In this document: positions 28,365 through 36,193 of the stretch, piece by piece
Layout of the letters: each line of letters begins with the position of its first letter
Numbering within the stretch: position 1 is the first letter of the stretch
Source of the DNA: Paenibacillus alvei DSM 29
GTDB taxonomy: Bacteria > Bacillota > Bacilli > Paenibacillales > Paenibacillaceae
DNA: 64,000 bases
Direction of reading: 5' to 3'
Assembly: GCF_000293805.1 (NCBI RefSeq)
Contig: NZ_AMBZ01000001.1
Location: 834,001-898,000 of the forward strand
Made by a program: the position numbers and the translations under genes
Notes under the pieces: model-generated
Database searches by the model: none
Told to the model about the DNA's origin: nothing
The model's input: only the letters and a program-made list of their open reading frames with translations

Positions 28365-29015
28365 GTGCCTCTTATTTCAAAGAAGAGATTAATACTATCA
28401 CGGTTGATCGGCGCTGCAGCGCTATTGTTACTGCTGACCGGATTAGCTCTTATCCTGTTTCCCAAGTGGAACGAATACAATGAACAGCAAAGAGAGCTTC
28501 GCTTGCTTACCGAATGGGACAATCTCCCTCAGGATATCATTCCTGTGTCCTCAACATCAGAGAGCGATCCGGCCGCCGGGAAGAAGAAGCTCCAACCGAA
28601 AGTCATAGATGGTCTGCATGTGTACGGCACGATTTCTATAGCGAAAATTGATTTGCGCGAACCTATGGTGGAAGGGGCTACTCCGGCTTCTCTTAAGGTG
28701 GGAAGCGGAATTGTGGTGCCTGGACGAATGCCGGGAGAGCTCGGCAACTTCGTATTGGCAAGTCACCGCAGCCTGACCTTCGGCAGGCATTTCAATAGAC
28801 TGGATGAGTTAACAGCAGGGGATAAGATTCTGCTGGAAACAGCCGAGCAAACGTATACCTACACCGTACAGTCGAAATCCGTCGTCGTACCGGAGGATCT
28901 GTCCGTTCTGGATCAGAATCCGGATGCACGGGAATTGACATTGATTACTTGCGAACCGATCGATACGGCTACCCATCGACTGATCGTCAAGGCTGTTATG
29001 GACAACACGCTGTAA
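28365..29015 (+). CDS. Class D sortase
   Basis: 216 residues: an N-terminal transmembrane anchor (about 12-32), then the sortase barrel with the catalytic His in VLASHRS, Cys in LTLITCEP and Arg in ATHRLIV. The compact form without the long class A loops fits class D. Class D enzymes cleave LPxTA/LPxTG-like signals and anchor proteins to the wall, often in sporulation or mother-cell settings. The likely start is GTG 28365, lying inside AAGGGGGTG; a non-standard ATT at 28374 would fit ribosome spacing better, so the first residues are uncertain. A candidate substrate, the LPKTG adhesin at 36194, is in the same window but not linked. A terminator follows. Confidence 0.9.
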   Translation: MPLISKKRLILSRLIGAAALLLLLTGLALILFPKWNEYNEQQRELRLLTEWDNLPQDIIPVSSTSESDPAAGKKKLQPKVIDGLHVYGTISIAKIDLREPMVEGATPASLKVGSGIVVPGRMPGELGNFVLASHRSLTFGRHFNRLDELTAGDKILLETAEQTYTYTVQSKSVVVPEDLSVLDQNPDARELTLITCEPIDTATHRLIVKAVMDNTL

Positions 29016-29028
29016 TAAGTTTGCAGAA

Positions 29029-29068
29029 AAAAGCGCCGCCTTCAGTATATGAATGCGGCGCTTTTCAT
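29029..29068. terminator. Bidirectional terminator
   Basis: 11-bp arms aaaagcgccgc (29029-29039) and gcggcgctttt (29055-29065). Serves the sortase gene and the convergent CAP-domain gene. Confidence 0.9.
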
Positions 29069-29086
29069 GATTCATGATTCTATTAA

Positions 29087-30148
29087 CTAGCTTTGCGGCG
29101 TAAAGAAGTTCTGCGTATAGTAAACTTTCGATGGGCCTCCGAAATATACCCCCACACCAATGCTAGAGAAGCCTCCCAAAATATTGGCTCGATGGCCCTT
29201 TGAATTCATCCAGTTCTCATGGACAAAAATCGCGCTAGTCTGCCCGGCTGCTATATTCTCTCCTGCTGACTTATACACGATTCCGTCTGCCTTTATCCGA
29301 TCGAATGGAGACTTGCCATCTGGATTGTTATGATCGAAAAAGTTTCTCCGTCCCATGTCTCCACTATGCTTGCGCGCTGTTCCGGCAATTTTATCATTCC
29401 ACTGCAGCGGCTTCTCACCATTGCGGACGCGAACCGCATTTGCAAGATCGAAAACCTGCTGTTCGAAGCTTGTCCGCAATTGCTCGCTAGGCGTACCAAA
29501 ATAGCCTTTGAATGACAGCTCCACCTCTTCAGAGATAAATTGGACAGCCGTTACTGTACCGCGCTGATTCAAATCATAGAACACGGTTGCATACGCATTG
29601 CCAACCTTGTGCAGGCTGTATTTCCCACCGTTGTCCCTGTAATGATAGATCGTATTTCCTTTTTTAATACTGCTAAGCGACGTCCCAAAGGCTGCTGCAA
29701 CTTCCTGCTTCGTCGCACCGAATCCAATGCCGCCATAGCTTCCCTTTGCATTTGTGTATAGGGCCACAACCTCATGATTGCGTACACCTACCTGTACATA
29801 CTGCTTATAATCCTGATTGTAAATATACCACTGAAAGCCATATTCACTAAGGTCTTTGCGAGCAGGTTGGCCCAATCGCTCAATGAGTTGCTTCTCGCTC
29901 ATGCCCATCGAAACGCCTTGGACATTGATTGCTGCTGTCTGAGGCGCATTCACTTTTTCCAAGGAAGGGGTCCCGCTTCCGCTCAGCTTATCTGCTGCAT
30001 AGAGGGCAGGCTGAGAAATGAACATCCCGAACAGCATTGATGCGCTAACCAGCATCGTTATTCGGCGCTTTCCGCAAGCTAGCCATGGTTTATTTTGTTG
30101 TTGAATCGTTGCGTTGTTGTCTTTTGTTGCTGTACAACGTGTCCGCAT
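29087..30148 (-). CDS. Secreted CAP-domain (YkwD/SCP-like) protein with CAP-associated domain
   Basis: 353 residues. There is a basic N-terminal stretch, a hydrophobic signal segment (ITMLVSASMLFGMFISQPA) ending near YAAD, then a CAP-associated N domain (GVSMGMSEKQLIERLGQP and GGIGFGATKQEVAAAFG, a repeated motif). The CAP domain follows (FEQQVFDLANAVRVRNGEKP, HSGDMGRRNFFDHNNPDGKS, SAGENIAAGQ, HRANILGGFSSIGVGVY), with the conserved His and Glu. CAP proteins are secreted and of varied or unknown function. I prefer ATG 30148 (GGGAG 9 nt upstream) over 30157. The gene sits behind a cyclic-di-GMP-type riboswitch and terminator, so its expression should fall or rise with that second messenger. Confidence 0.9.
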   Translation of the reverse strand: MRTRCTATKDNNATIQQQNKPWLACGKRRITMLVSASMLFGMFISQPALYAADKLSGSGTPSLEKVNAPQTAAINVQGVSMGMSEKQLIERLGQPARKDLSEYGFQWYIYNQDYKQYVQVGVRNHEVVALYTNAKGSYGGIGFGATKQEVAAAFGTSLSSIKKGNTIYHYRDNGGKYSLHKVGNAYATVFYDLNQRGTVTAVQFISEEVELSFKGYFGTPSEQLRTSFEQQVFDLANAVRVRNGEKPLQWNDKIAGTARKHSGDMGRRNFFDHNNPDGKSPFDRIKADGIVYKSAGENIAAGQTSAIFVHENWMNSKGHRANILGGFSSIGVGVYFGGPSKVYYTQNFFTPQS

Positions 30149-30221
30149 CCTTACCATCTCCCATTCTTTGACGTTGTCCGCTCGAATGAGATGAACACCA
30201 GGGGCGCTTCTTCATACGTAC

Positions 30222-30250
30222 AAAAAAGCGCCACCCTAATGGCGGCGCAC
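30222..30250 (-). terminator. Riboswitch expression-platform terminator
   Basis: On the minus strand gcgccgcc-atta-gggtggcgc followed by TTTTTT lies between the riboswitch aptamer and the CAP gene. The arms pair with one bulge. Its position makes it the probable regulated terminator. Confidence 0.8.
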
Positions 30251-30271
30251 TTAAATAGACGCTCATATTGC

Positions 30272-30362
30272 AATTAGGGCAACCCGGCTGTCATCGCATT
30301 GTGTAAATGCATTAGACCCGTGGCTTTGCGTCCCCTGCTTTCGCTAGGGTTTGCCATTATCC
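30272..30362 (-). promoter_or_regulatory. Cyclic-di-GMP-I (GEMM) riboswitch aptamer
   Basis: Reading the minus strand, the class-I consensus is present in order: GGCAAACC, a GAAA tetraloop flanked by pairing CTAGC/GCAGG, GGGACGCAAAGCCACGGG with TCTAA, then the tetraloop-receptor side and closing GCCGGGTTGCC. GACGCAAAGCC is the invariant core of this family. A terminator follows within 25 nt and the CAP-domain gene begins 74 nt beyond it. Whether the ligand is c-di-GMP or the 3',3'-cGAMP variant depends on one specificity base that I cannot assign with certainty. Confidence 0.88.
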
Positions 30363-30569
30363 AAATGTAACAGTTATATGTCTATGGTAACATGCAACTA
30401 AATGGCTTGTACACATCTGATTCATAAAGATCCCTTGATTCGTCAAAAAAGTGACATTAGCCGTCTTTGTTCTAGATTCTGAACAAATATTGAAATTGCT
30501 GAAACACAGACTTTTAAACGAATCTTACACCAACTGCCGGCTTCTTTTTAATCTTCATTACTTAGGCTG

Positions 30570-30899
30570 AACTTTGTCATTCGTCAGTTTGACAGCTTGA
30601 ATGCCGGTCATATTTCAAGCCCGCTAACAGGAACTATCGACATGGACAAGACTGTCATGGGACATTCCTTCGGGGGCGCAACTGCCTTCAACGTGCTGAA
30701 CATAAATGGTCGCGTAAGCGCAGCTGTTAATATGGATGGCTCCCTCTATGAGCTGGACATGAATCCACTTAGCAGCAAGCCCGCCATGTTCCTGAAGGCC
30801 GATAAACTCGCTGAAATGAAGGAACAGCAGCGTAAAGGAATCGGGGGACACCTTCTAAAGGGTGCCAACAATGAGTTCCCCGAAGTAACGTGTCATTAA
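30570..30899 (+). pseudogene. Fragment of a PAF-acetylhydrolase-like alpha/beta hydrolase
   Basis: The frame from about 30570 reads NFVIRQFDSLNAG, then DMDKTVMGHSFGGATAF with the nucleophile elbow GHSFGG, and VSAAVNMDGSLYEL. These match the middle of the platelet-activating-factor acetylhydrolase/dienelactone-hydrolase-like proteins of Bacillota. The N-terminal half is missing, and the C-terminal part with the catalytic His is short or absent. The first start codon (TTG 30597) falls inside the conserved domain. It is a relic. The 200 nt upstream, beyond the riboswitch, hold nothing recognisable. Confidence 0.7.
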
Positions 30900-30911
30900 T
30901 CGTACGAAAGC

Positions 30912-30945
30912 AAACCGGGAGGGCAACTTTGCTTCCCGGTTTCGT
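30912..30945 (+). terminator. Terminator after the hydrolase fragment
   Basis: Arms aaaccggga (30912-30920) and tcccggttt (30934-30942). It probably ended the ancestral gene. Confidence 0.75.
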
Positions 30946-31001
30946 GATGATACAGATTACACGGCTTTTATTTGCACCTGTATTGCTAACGCTGCCAACG
31001 C

Positions 31002-31030
31002 AAATAACCGGCCATAAGGCCGGCTATTTT
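31002..31030 (-). terminator. Terminator of the stalk/GH18 gene
   Basis: ccggcc-ataa-ggccgg, extended by aaata/tattt on the outside. It lies 80 nt downstream of the minus-strand stop at 31109. Confidence 0.7.
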
Positions 31031-31108
31031 GAATAAATCAGCTATCTTCAAGTAAATACATTTATATCATAAGCATAAATAATGGCTATTTTTTCTCGTA
31101 ACTAGAAT

Positions 31109-32386
31109 TTAGGATTTTAACGGAATCACATTTTTGTCAATCTGCGCCTTGGATGCTTCCCCAATGAGCCCTAATCTCCACAATGCCGTTCCCTTCAACT
31201 GATAGCGTTTAGCTAGTCCAATCACGCTGCTAATCGTCTTCTCATTCTCACTCCAAGTGGAAATGCCTAATATCAGCTTCTCCTTCGGCACTTCCTTCAG
31301 AGCAAGCTTAATTGCCTCATTCACCTTGTCCAACGGCTCCGGAACTTTCCCTCTCGTATATTCATACGCCATAATAATGAGATCATCCGCCGCTGTCGAA
31401 AGTGTCTTGTAGTCGTATCCTTTATAAGCTCCATTCAACGGATGAAGCGCCAGAGACAGCTTGATGTTCGCTGCTTTGGCCTGTTTGGACAAGCCGATAA
31501 CGAACTCATTATAGTCCCGCTTCGCTTTTTCGATATCGCCAGACAGACCCAAACCTTCGAAGTCGAGCACAATACCGGAAAATCCCTTGTCTGCGACAAG
31601 CTTCATAATGTCTTCAATCGCCTTGTCTCGCAGCGCCGCATCTTCAAGCATTTTCGTCAGCTCATTTTTCCTGTCAGTCGAAAATACCATCAAATACGGA
31701 CTCGTTCCATCCTGCTTGGCCTTATCCAATATACTCTCAGGAGTGATATCCCCTGCAGCTTGAGGCCAGTTGTACTCGGAACCGCTTGTTGTAATCGTCC
31801 CATCGTCCTGAAGCCGTGCCCAGCCAAATGCAACCGAGTCAAATTGAGGAATGTACTGACGCTCGCCGAAGGATTTCAGCGCATAGAAAGCCAAGCTGTA
31901 CATCTTCTTCGGCGGGGATTGAAGTGCAACAACCCGACTCTTCTGATCCCAAGATACTTGTGCACCGAACTGCTTGCTAAAGAAGCTAAGGGGAATATAC
32001 GTGGTGCCTGCTCGTGAAAATGGCGCCGCTGCCAATTCTACCTCTTTTCCGCTGATCTTAGCTTTCTTCTGATTTAATTGAAGAACTACTACCTTTTTCC
32101 CCTCAGCAGTCGCTTGATTCGCTGTTACTGTCTTACTCTTGGCATTCCACAATACCTCAATATTAAGCGCCTCAGCAATGCCACGGAACGGAACCATCGT
32201 GCTTCCCTGTACAATGACGGGTTCAGCAGCAAACTCAAGCGGATAACCATCCAGCATAATTTTGGTTTTCGTCGAAGCCTGGCTATTTCCTGCCGCCGCT
32301 GCTGCAACCTCTGACTGCTGCGGGAACAGCAGTGTAGAAGCTACCAGCATAGACATCAACGAACTGATAAGTAATTTCTTTTTCAT
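31109..32386 (-). CDS. Secreted stalk-domain (Cu-amine-oxidase N-type) GH18-like glycoside hydrolase
   Basis: 425 residues. Signal peptide (KKKLLISSLMSMLVASTLLF to SEVAAAA), then two copper-amine-oxidase N-type stalk repeats (MLDGYPLEF, MVPFRGIAEALNIEVLW, YIPLSFFSKQFGAQVSW). A GH18-type TIM barrel follows, with the active-site strand GFSGIVLDFEGL. The DxxDxE motif is partly conserved: Asp and catalytic Glu are present, but the first Asp is replaced. LSLALHP, IIMAYEY and ILGISTW fit the family. Relatives of this kind (YaaH/YvbX-like) act on peptidoglycan or chitin-like glycans. The catalytic Glu suggests activity, but the missing Asp leaves doubt. ATG 32386 follows GAAAGAGGGAGCTTC. Confidence 0.87.
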   Translation of the reverse strand: MKKKLLISSLMSMLVASTLLFPQQSEVAAAAAGNSQASTKTKIMLDGYPLEFAAEPVIVQGSTMVPFRGIAEALNIEVLWNAKSKTVTANQATAEGKKVVVLQLNQKKAKISGKEVELAAAPFSRAGTTYIPLSFFSKQFGAQVSWDQKSRVVALQSPPKKMYSLAFYALKSFGERQYIPQFDSVAFGWARLQDDGTITTSGSEYNWPQAAGDITPESILDKAKQDGTSPYLMVFSTDRKNELTKMLEDAALRDKAIEDIMKLVADKGFSGIVLDFEGLGLSGDIEKAKRDYNEFVIGLSKQAKAANIKLSLALHPLNGAYKGYDYKTLSTAADDLIIMAYEYTRGKVPEPLDKVNEAIKLALKEVPKEKLILGISTWSENEKTISSVIGLAKRYQLKGTALWRLGLIGEASKAQIDKNVIPLKS

Positions 32387-32650
32387 GAAGCTCCCTCTTT
32401 CCCTGCAAAATGACAAGATGGTGATCGAAAATGATTATCTCTATCACTCTCTCATCTCCCTTAATAATAACTCATTTTTTCATAGAAAGCCTGTTTTTCC
32501 TATATTTATGTACACGCCACAATCAGGTAAAATCTACCTCCTTGACGTACATACCAGCAATGGGCATGATTCGCACAGCACGAGAATACATATGTAATGT
32601 ACAAGTTATTAACCAATGTACCAATTCCAAGTAGAAGGAGTGATTGCGTC

Positions 32651-34128
32651 TTGTCACAGATTCAGATCAGTCCTAAGGTAGAAGCATTCTTGCAAGGCAC
32701 GAAAAAGCTGTTCATCAACGGGGAATGGGTGGAAGCCGCACAAAATAACGTATTCTCCTCTCTTAATCCTGCAACGGGAGAAGTTCTTGCTGTCGTGGCT
32801 GAAGCGCGGGAAGAGGATGTCGATAGAGCCGTTCGAGCGGCCCGCGACGCCTTCGATCATGGACAATGGTCGCGTCTAAGCGGAGCAGATCGCAGCCGCC
32901 TCATTTACAAGCTGGCAGACTTAATTGAAGCGAACAAGCAAGAACTCGCGCAGCTAGAAACGCTGGACAACGGCAAGCCGCTGCGTGAAACACTTGCTGC
33001 CGATCTCCCGCTTACGATTGAGCATTTCCGTTACTACGCGGGATGGGCGACTAAAATCGTTGGACAAACGATTCCAACCGCAGGCAACTTCCTCACCTAT
33101 ACAAGACATGAGCCTGTCGGCGTCGTCGGCCAAATCATCCCGTGGAATTTCCCGCTGCTGATGGCTGCTTGGAAGCTGGGCGCTGCTCTGGCTACCGGCT
33201 GCACCGTCGTTCTAAAGCCTGCTGAGCAAACGCCGCTGTCTGCTCTATACCTCGCGCAGCTGATTCAAGAAGCTGGATTCCCGCCAGGCGTCGTGAACGT
33301 CATTCCAGGCTTTGGGGAAACCGCCGGCGCACCGCTTGTCCAGCATAACCTCGTCGATAAGATCGCCTTCACAGGCTCAACCGTTGTAGGAAAATCCATA
33401 ATGCGCGAATCTGCCAACACCTTAAAAAGGTGACACTTGAGCTTGGAGGAAAATCGCCGAATATTATTTTGCCTGACGCTGATTTGTCGCGCGCCGTGCC
33501 GGGAGCACTTCGCGGCATTACCTTCAACCAGGGACAAGTATGCTCTGCCGGCTCGCGCCTCTTCGTGCAGAAAAAGCTCTATGACAACGTCGTTGCCGAT
33601 CTCGCTTCCGAAGCGAAACGAATTCGTGTAGGTGCCGGCTTGGATCTCGAGACGGAAATGGGGCCGCTCGTATCCTCTGAGCAGCATGAGGTTGTCCGGC
33701 GCTATATCGAAGCAGGCAGGGCAGCCGGCGCCGAATTAGTGACGGGCGGATCAGTCCCTTACAATCAAGGTTACTTCGTCGAGCCTACCGTCTTTGCACA
33801 GGTCGATCCGAAAATGACGATTGCCCGCGAAGAAATTTTCGGTCCAGTTGTGGCCGCACTGCCTTATGATACACTGGATGACTTGATTGAACAGGCCAAT
33901 CAATCAGACTATGGGCTGGCAGCCGGCGTATGGACACAGGATTTGAAGAGTGCCCATTACATCGCAAGCAAGCTCAGAGCAGGCACGGTATGGGTGAACT
34001 GTTACAACGTATTCGATGCAGCCGCTCCATTCGGCGGCTACAAGCAGTCCGGCATCGGACGCGAAATGGGTTCCTACGCCCTAGACAATTACACCGAAGT
34101 AAAGACTGTATGGGTTAATCTCGACTAA
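32651..34128 (+). pseudogene. NAD(P)-dependent aldehyde dehydrogenase (frameshifted at an A5 tract)
   Basis: One gene of 492 residues if a single A is restored. TTG 32651 follows AAGGAG with 10 nt spacing. The first frame has the [20 protein letters not shown] start and the Rossmann/NAD part ([45 protein letters not shown]). At 33424-33428 the sequence TTAAAAAGGTGA stops the frame after ANTLKR. With six As it reads [17 protein letters not shown], giving the catalytic Glu. The second frame carries the catalytic Cys in GQVCSAGSRLFV and EEIFGPV. It resembles betaine/gamma-aminobutyraldehyde-type dehydrogenases. The upstream ORF from 32597 is not needed. Confidence 0.9.
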
Positions 34129-34192
34129 TTCGCCACTGCAAACATCGCCGGATATAACCCATATTCCATTTTCCAGCAGCATATCAAGAGAT

Positions 34193-34222
34193 AGAGCCGG
34201 TTCTTGGGGAGCCGGCTCTTTT
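34193..34222 (+). terminator. Terminator after the aldehyde dehydrogenase
   Basis: Arms agagccgg (34193-34200) and ccggctct (34212-34219), then TTTTG. Confidence 0.88.
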
Positions 34223-34361
34223 GTATCTTCGTTGATCAAGCAAGTTAGCCATCGTCTCGCTATTTCTTGATATCTCGATCCTTCGAATTCAGATTTTGTT
34301 CAGCCTCATATGTTCTAATAGAAGTATCGAGTAAGACTATGATTGCTGGAGGAATACGAAC

Positions 34362-34658
34362 ATGCTATTATCCATCATTCAACAAGAAGCACTTGAGCAA
34401 GCACGTAAGCATGGCGGACGGCTCATTCGCTGGAGTGGAGGATGTTGGACATTTCAAGGTGCCGCTATAATCGAAGGGGCTTCTGGCAGTAAAGCAATCC
34501 CCGAATGGCATTGTACCACTAATACGATCTTTGCATTAGTGCGGCGCGGATACATACTGATGGAAGATTGGAAAAGCTGCACACTTGTCGAATCTCTTCC
34601 CAGCTTGAAGTCTATTAATATGCGGGATATGCTGGAACATAAGCACCTGAACTTTTAA
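34362..34658 (+). CDS. Small protein of unknown function
   Basis: 98 residues, not recognised. CTGGAGGAATACGAAC before the ATG is an excellent ribosome site, which favours a real gene. The sequence has an aromatic/Gly patch (RWSGGCWTFQG), a Cys-His pair (EWHCTTNTIFALVRRGYIL) and no signal peptide or membrane segment. It reads like a small cytoplasmic protein of one alpha/beta unit. It stands alone between two terminated genes (aldehyde dehydrogenase and the SARP-type regulator). Confidence 0.6.
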   Translation: MLLSIIQQEALEQARKHGGRLIRWSGGCWTFQGAAIIEGASGSKAIPEWHCTTNTIFALVRRGYILMEDWKSCTLVESLPSLKSINMRDMLEHKHLNF

Positions 34659-34766
34659 ACCGCCGTTTTTTATTTGCGAAGTCTTCTTCATATTCTTACG
34701 TAGATATTCCGAGTATTCTTCCTTCTGCATGTTCAGTATAGAAATAGAATGGGGGCTATCTTGACA

Positions 34767-35939
34767 ATGGGACTGCATGCCATAATTGTTGATGATGAGC
34801 GACTCGCTCTAAAGAAAATGGAAAAGCTGCTTACCGAACAAATCGGACGAAATAAAATCGAGCGAATCATCACCTGCTCCAACCCCTGTGATGCAATCGA
34901 TATCGCTCAGCATGAGTCGCTTCACGTCGCATTCTTAGATATAGAAATGCCTGAGATTAATGGATTCGAACTAGCAGAACGTCTGCTGCAAATCCATCCC
35001 CAGCTTCATATTATATTTGTTACTGCCTATCAAGAGTATGCGGTCAAAGCATTTGAGCTCAATGCACTTGATTACTTATTAAAGCCCGTGCATCACAATC
35101 GGCTTGCCTTAACATTACAGCGGCTCACGCTGTCCAATCCCCCTGCTGGGGAACGTACTGCTGCCAGTGTAAATACTCCCAAACCAACACTATGCTGCCT
35201 GCAAAGCCTCCACTATGTGAATGCAGCAGGAACCGCACAGCGCTTCCCCTGGAAAACACTGAAGGCTCAAGAACTGTTCGCATACCTGCTCTATTACCGA
35301 GAGAAGACCGTGAATAAGCAAATACTAATGGATTTGCTCTGGCCGAAGTATGATACGGAACGCGCCACGACGCAGCTGCATACCGCTATTTATCAGATCC
35401 GGAAAATGATCAAGTCCGCAGAGCTTGATTTAGAAGTGAAGTATAAGGACGATGGATATCGTCTGGCTTGGGGTGCGCTAAAGCTTGATGTAGAAGAATG
35501 GGAATGCTCTGTACGTGAGGCACCTCCCTTGGATGCGGATAACTTGCCCCGGCATCTTGCCATTATGAATGCATACGCTGGTGATTATTTAGAAGAGCAC
35601 CGCTATGCATGGGCTGAGTATGAATGGGAACGTATCCGTACCATTTGGCTGAATCATACGGAAGCAATCGCTCAATATTACGTATCTCAAGGTCAGCACT
35701 CAGAAGCCATACTGATCTATCGCCAAATAATAGACAAATTCCCTTACATGGAGCATGGCTACTTCGCACTGATGAACATTTATGCGTCATTGCATCATGC
35801 GTCTGAAGTACGCAAGCAGTTCAATCTCCTGACTTGCAAGCTGGAAGAAGAGTATGATGCAGCTCCCAGCAAGGAAATTGTAGATTGGTATAAGCATTGG
35901 CTAAGGGGAGCGTTTACGTCTAACGAATCCGCCATCTAG
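34767..35939 (+). CDS. Response regulator with SARP-type output (receiver, winged helix, BTAD)
   Basis: 390 residues. The receiver (AIIVDDERLALKKME, phospho-acceptor Asp in VAFLDIEMPEINGFELA, YLLKPVHHNRL) occupies about 1-125. An OmpR-like winged helix follows at about 165-245 (TLKAQELFAYLLYYREKTVN, QLHTAIYQIRKMIK). A bacterial transcriptional activation domain with TPR-like helices occupies the last 140 residues (YVSQGQHSEAILIYRQIIDK). Such regulators usually pair with large 7TMR-DISM hybrid kinases, and one is present at 43257-46325. ATG 34767 is 11 nt from GGGGG at 34751-34755; TTG 34761 and ATG 34749 are alternatives. The LPKTG adhesin follows and is a plausible target (inference). Confidence 0.87.
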   Translation: MGLHAIIVDDERLALKKMEKLLTEQIGRNKIERIITCSNPCDAIDIAQHESLHVAFLDIEMPEINGFELAERLLQIHPQLHIIFVTAYQEYAVKAFELNALDYLLKPVHHNRLALTLQRLTLSNPPAGERTAASVNTPKPTLCCLQSLHYVNAAGTAQRFPWKTLKAQELFAYLLYYREKTVNKQILMDLLWPKYDTERATTQLHTAIYQIRKMIKSAELDLEVKYKDDGYRLAWGALKLDVEEWECSVREAPPLDADNLPRHLAIMNAYAGDYLEEHRYAWAEYEWERIRTIWLNHTEAIAQYYVSQGQHSEAILIYRQIIDKFPYMEHGYFALMNIYASLHHASEVRKQFNLLTCKLEEEYDAAPSKEIVDWYKHWLRGAFTSNESAI

Positions 35940-35974
35940 CAAGCTTGATCGAGTATTTGATAGATTTCTTTATC

Positions 35975-36000
35975 GTCCCGATGATTTATCGGGACTTTTT
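35975..36000 (+). terminator. Terminator between the SARP regulator and the adhesin
   Basis: Arms gtcccgat (35975-35982) and atcgggac (35988-35995), followed by TTTTT. The adhesin must therefore have its own promoter; TTGACA at 36125-36130 followed 17 nt later by AGAAAA is a candidate. Confidence 0.88.
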
Positions 36001-36193
36001 ATGTTTCTCCAGCTCCTCCTTTTTTGCTTTTCTCCATAAAAAAGTGAAATTAAATCTGTTTAACATCCCATTTTGCTGGGTAATTTCACATGTCAGAAAA
36101 CACTTTCTGAAAGTTTCATGAAGTTTGACAAAACTGAATCATTTAGTAGAAAATAATTCAGTTGCAAAAATTTAAAAATAGGAGATTCTAAGC

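Noticed and set aside
32262..32634. Plus-strand ORFs of 111 and 67 codons before the aldehyde dehydrogenase
   Set aside because: Partly antisense to the stalk/GH18 signal peptide region and without ribosome sites.
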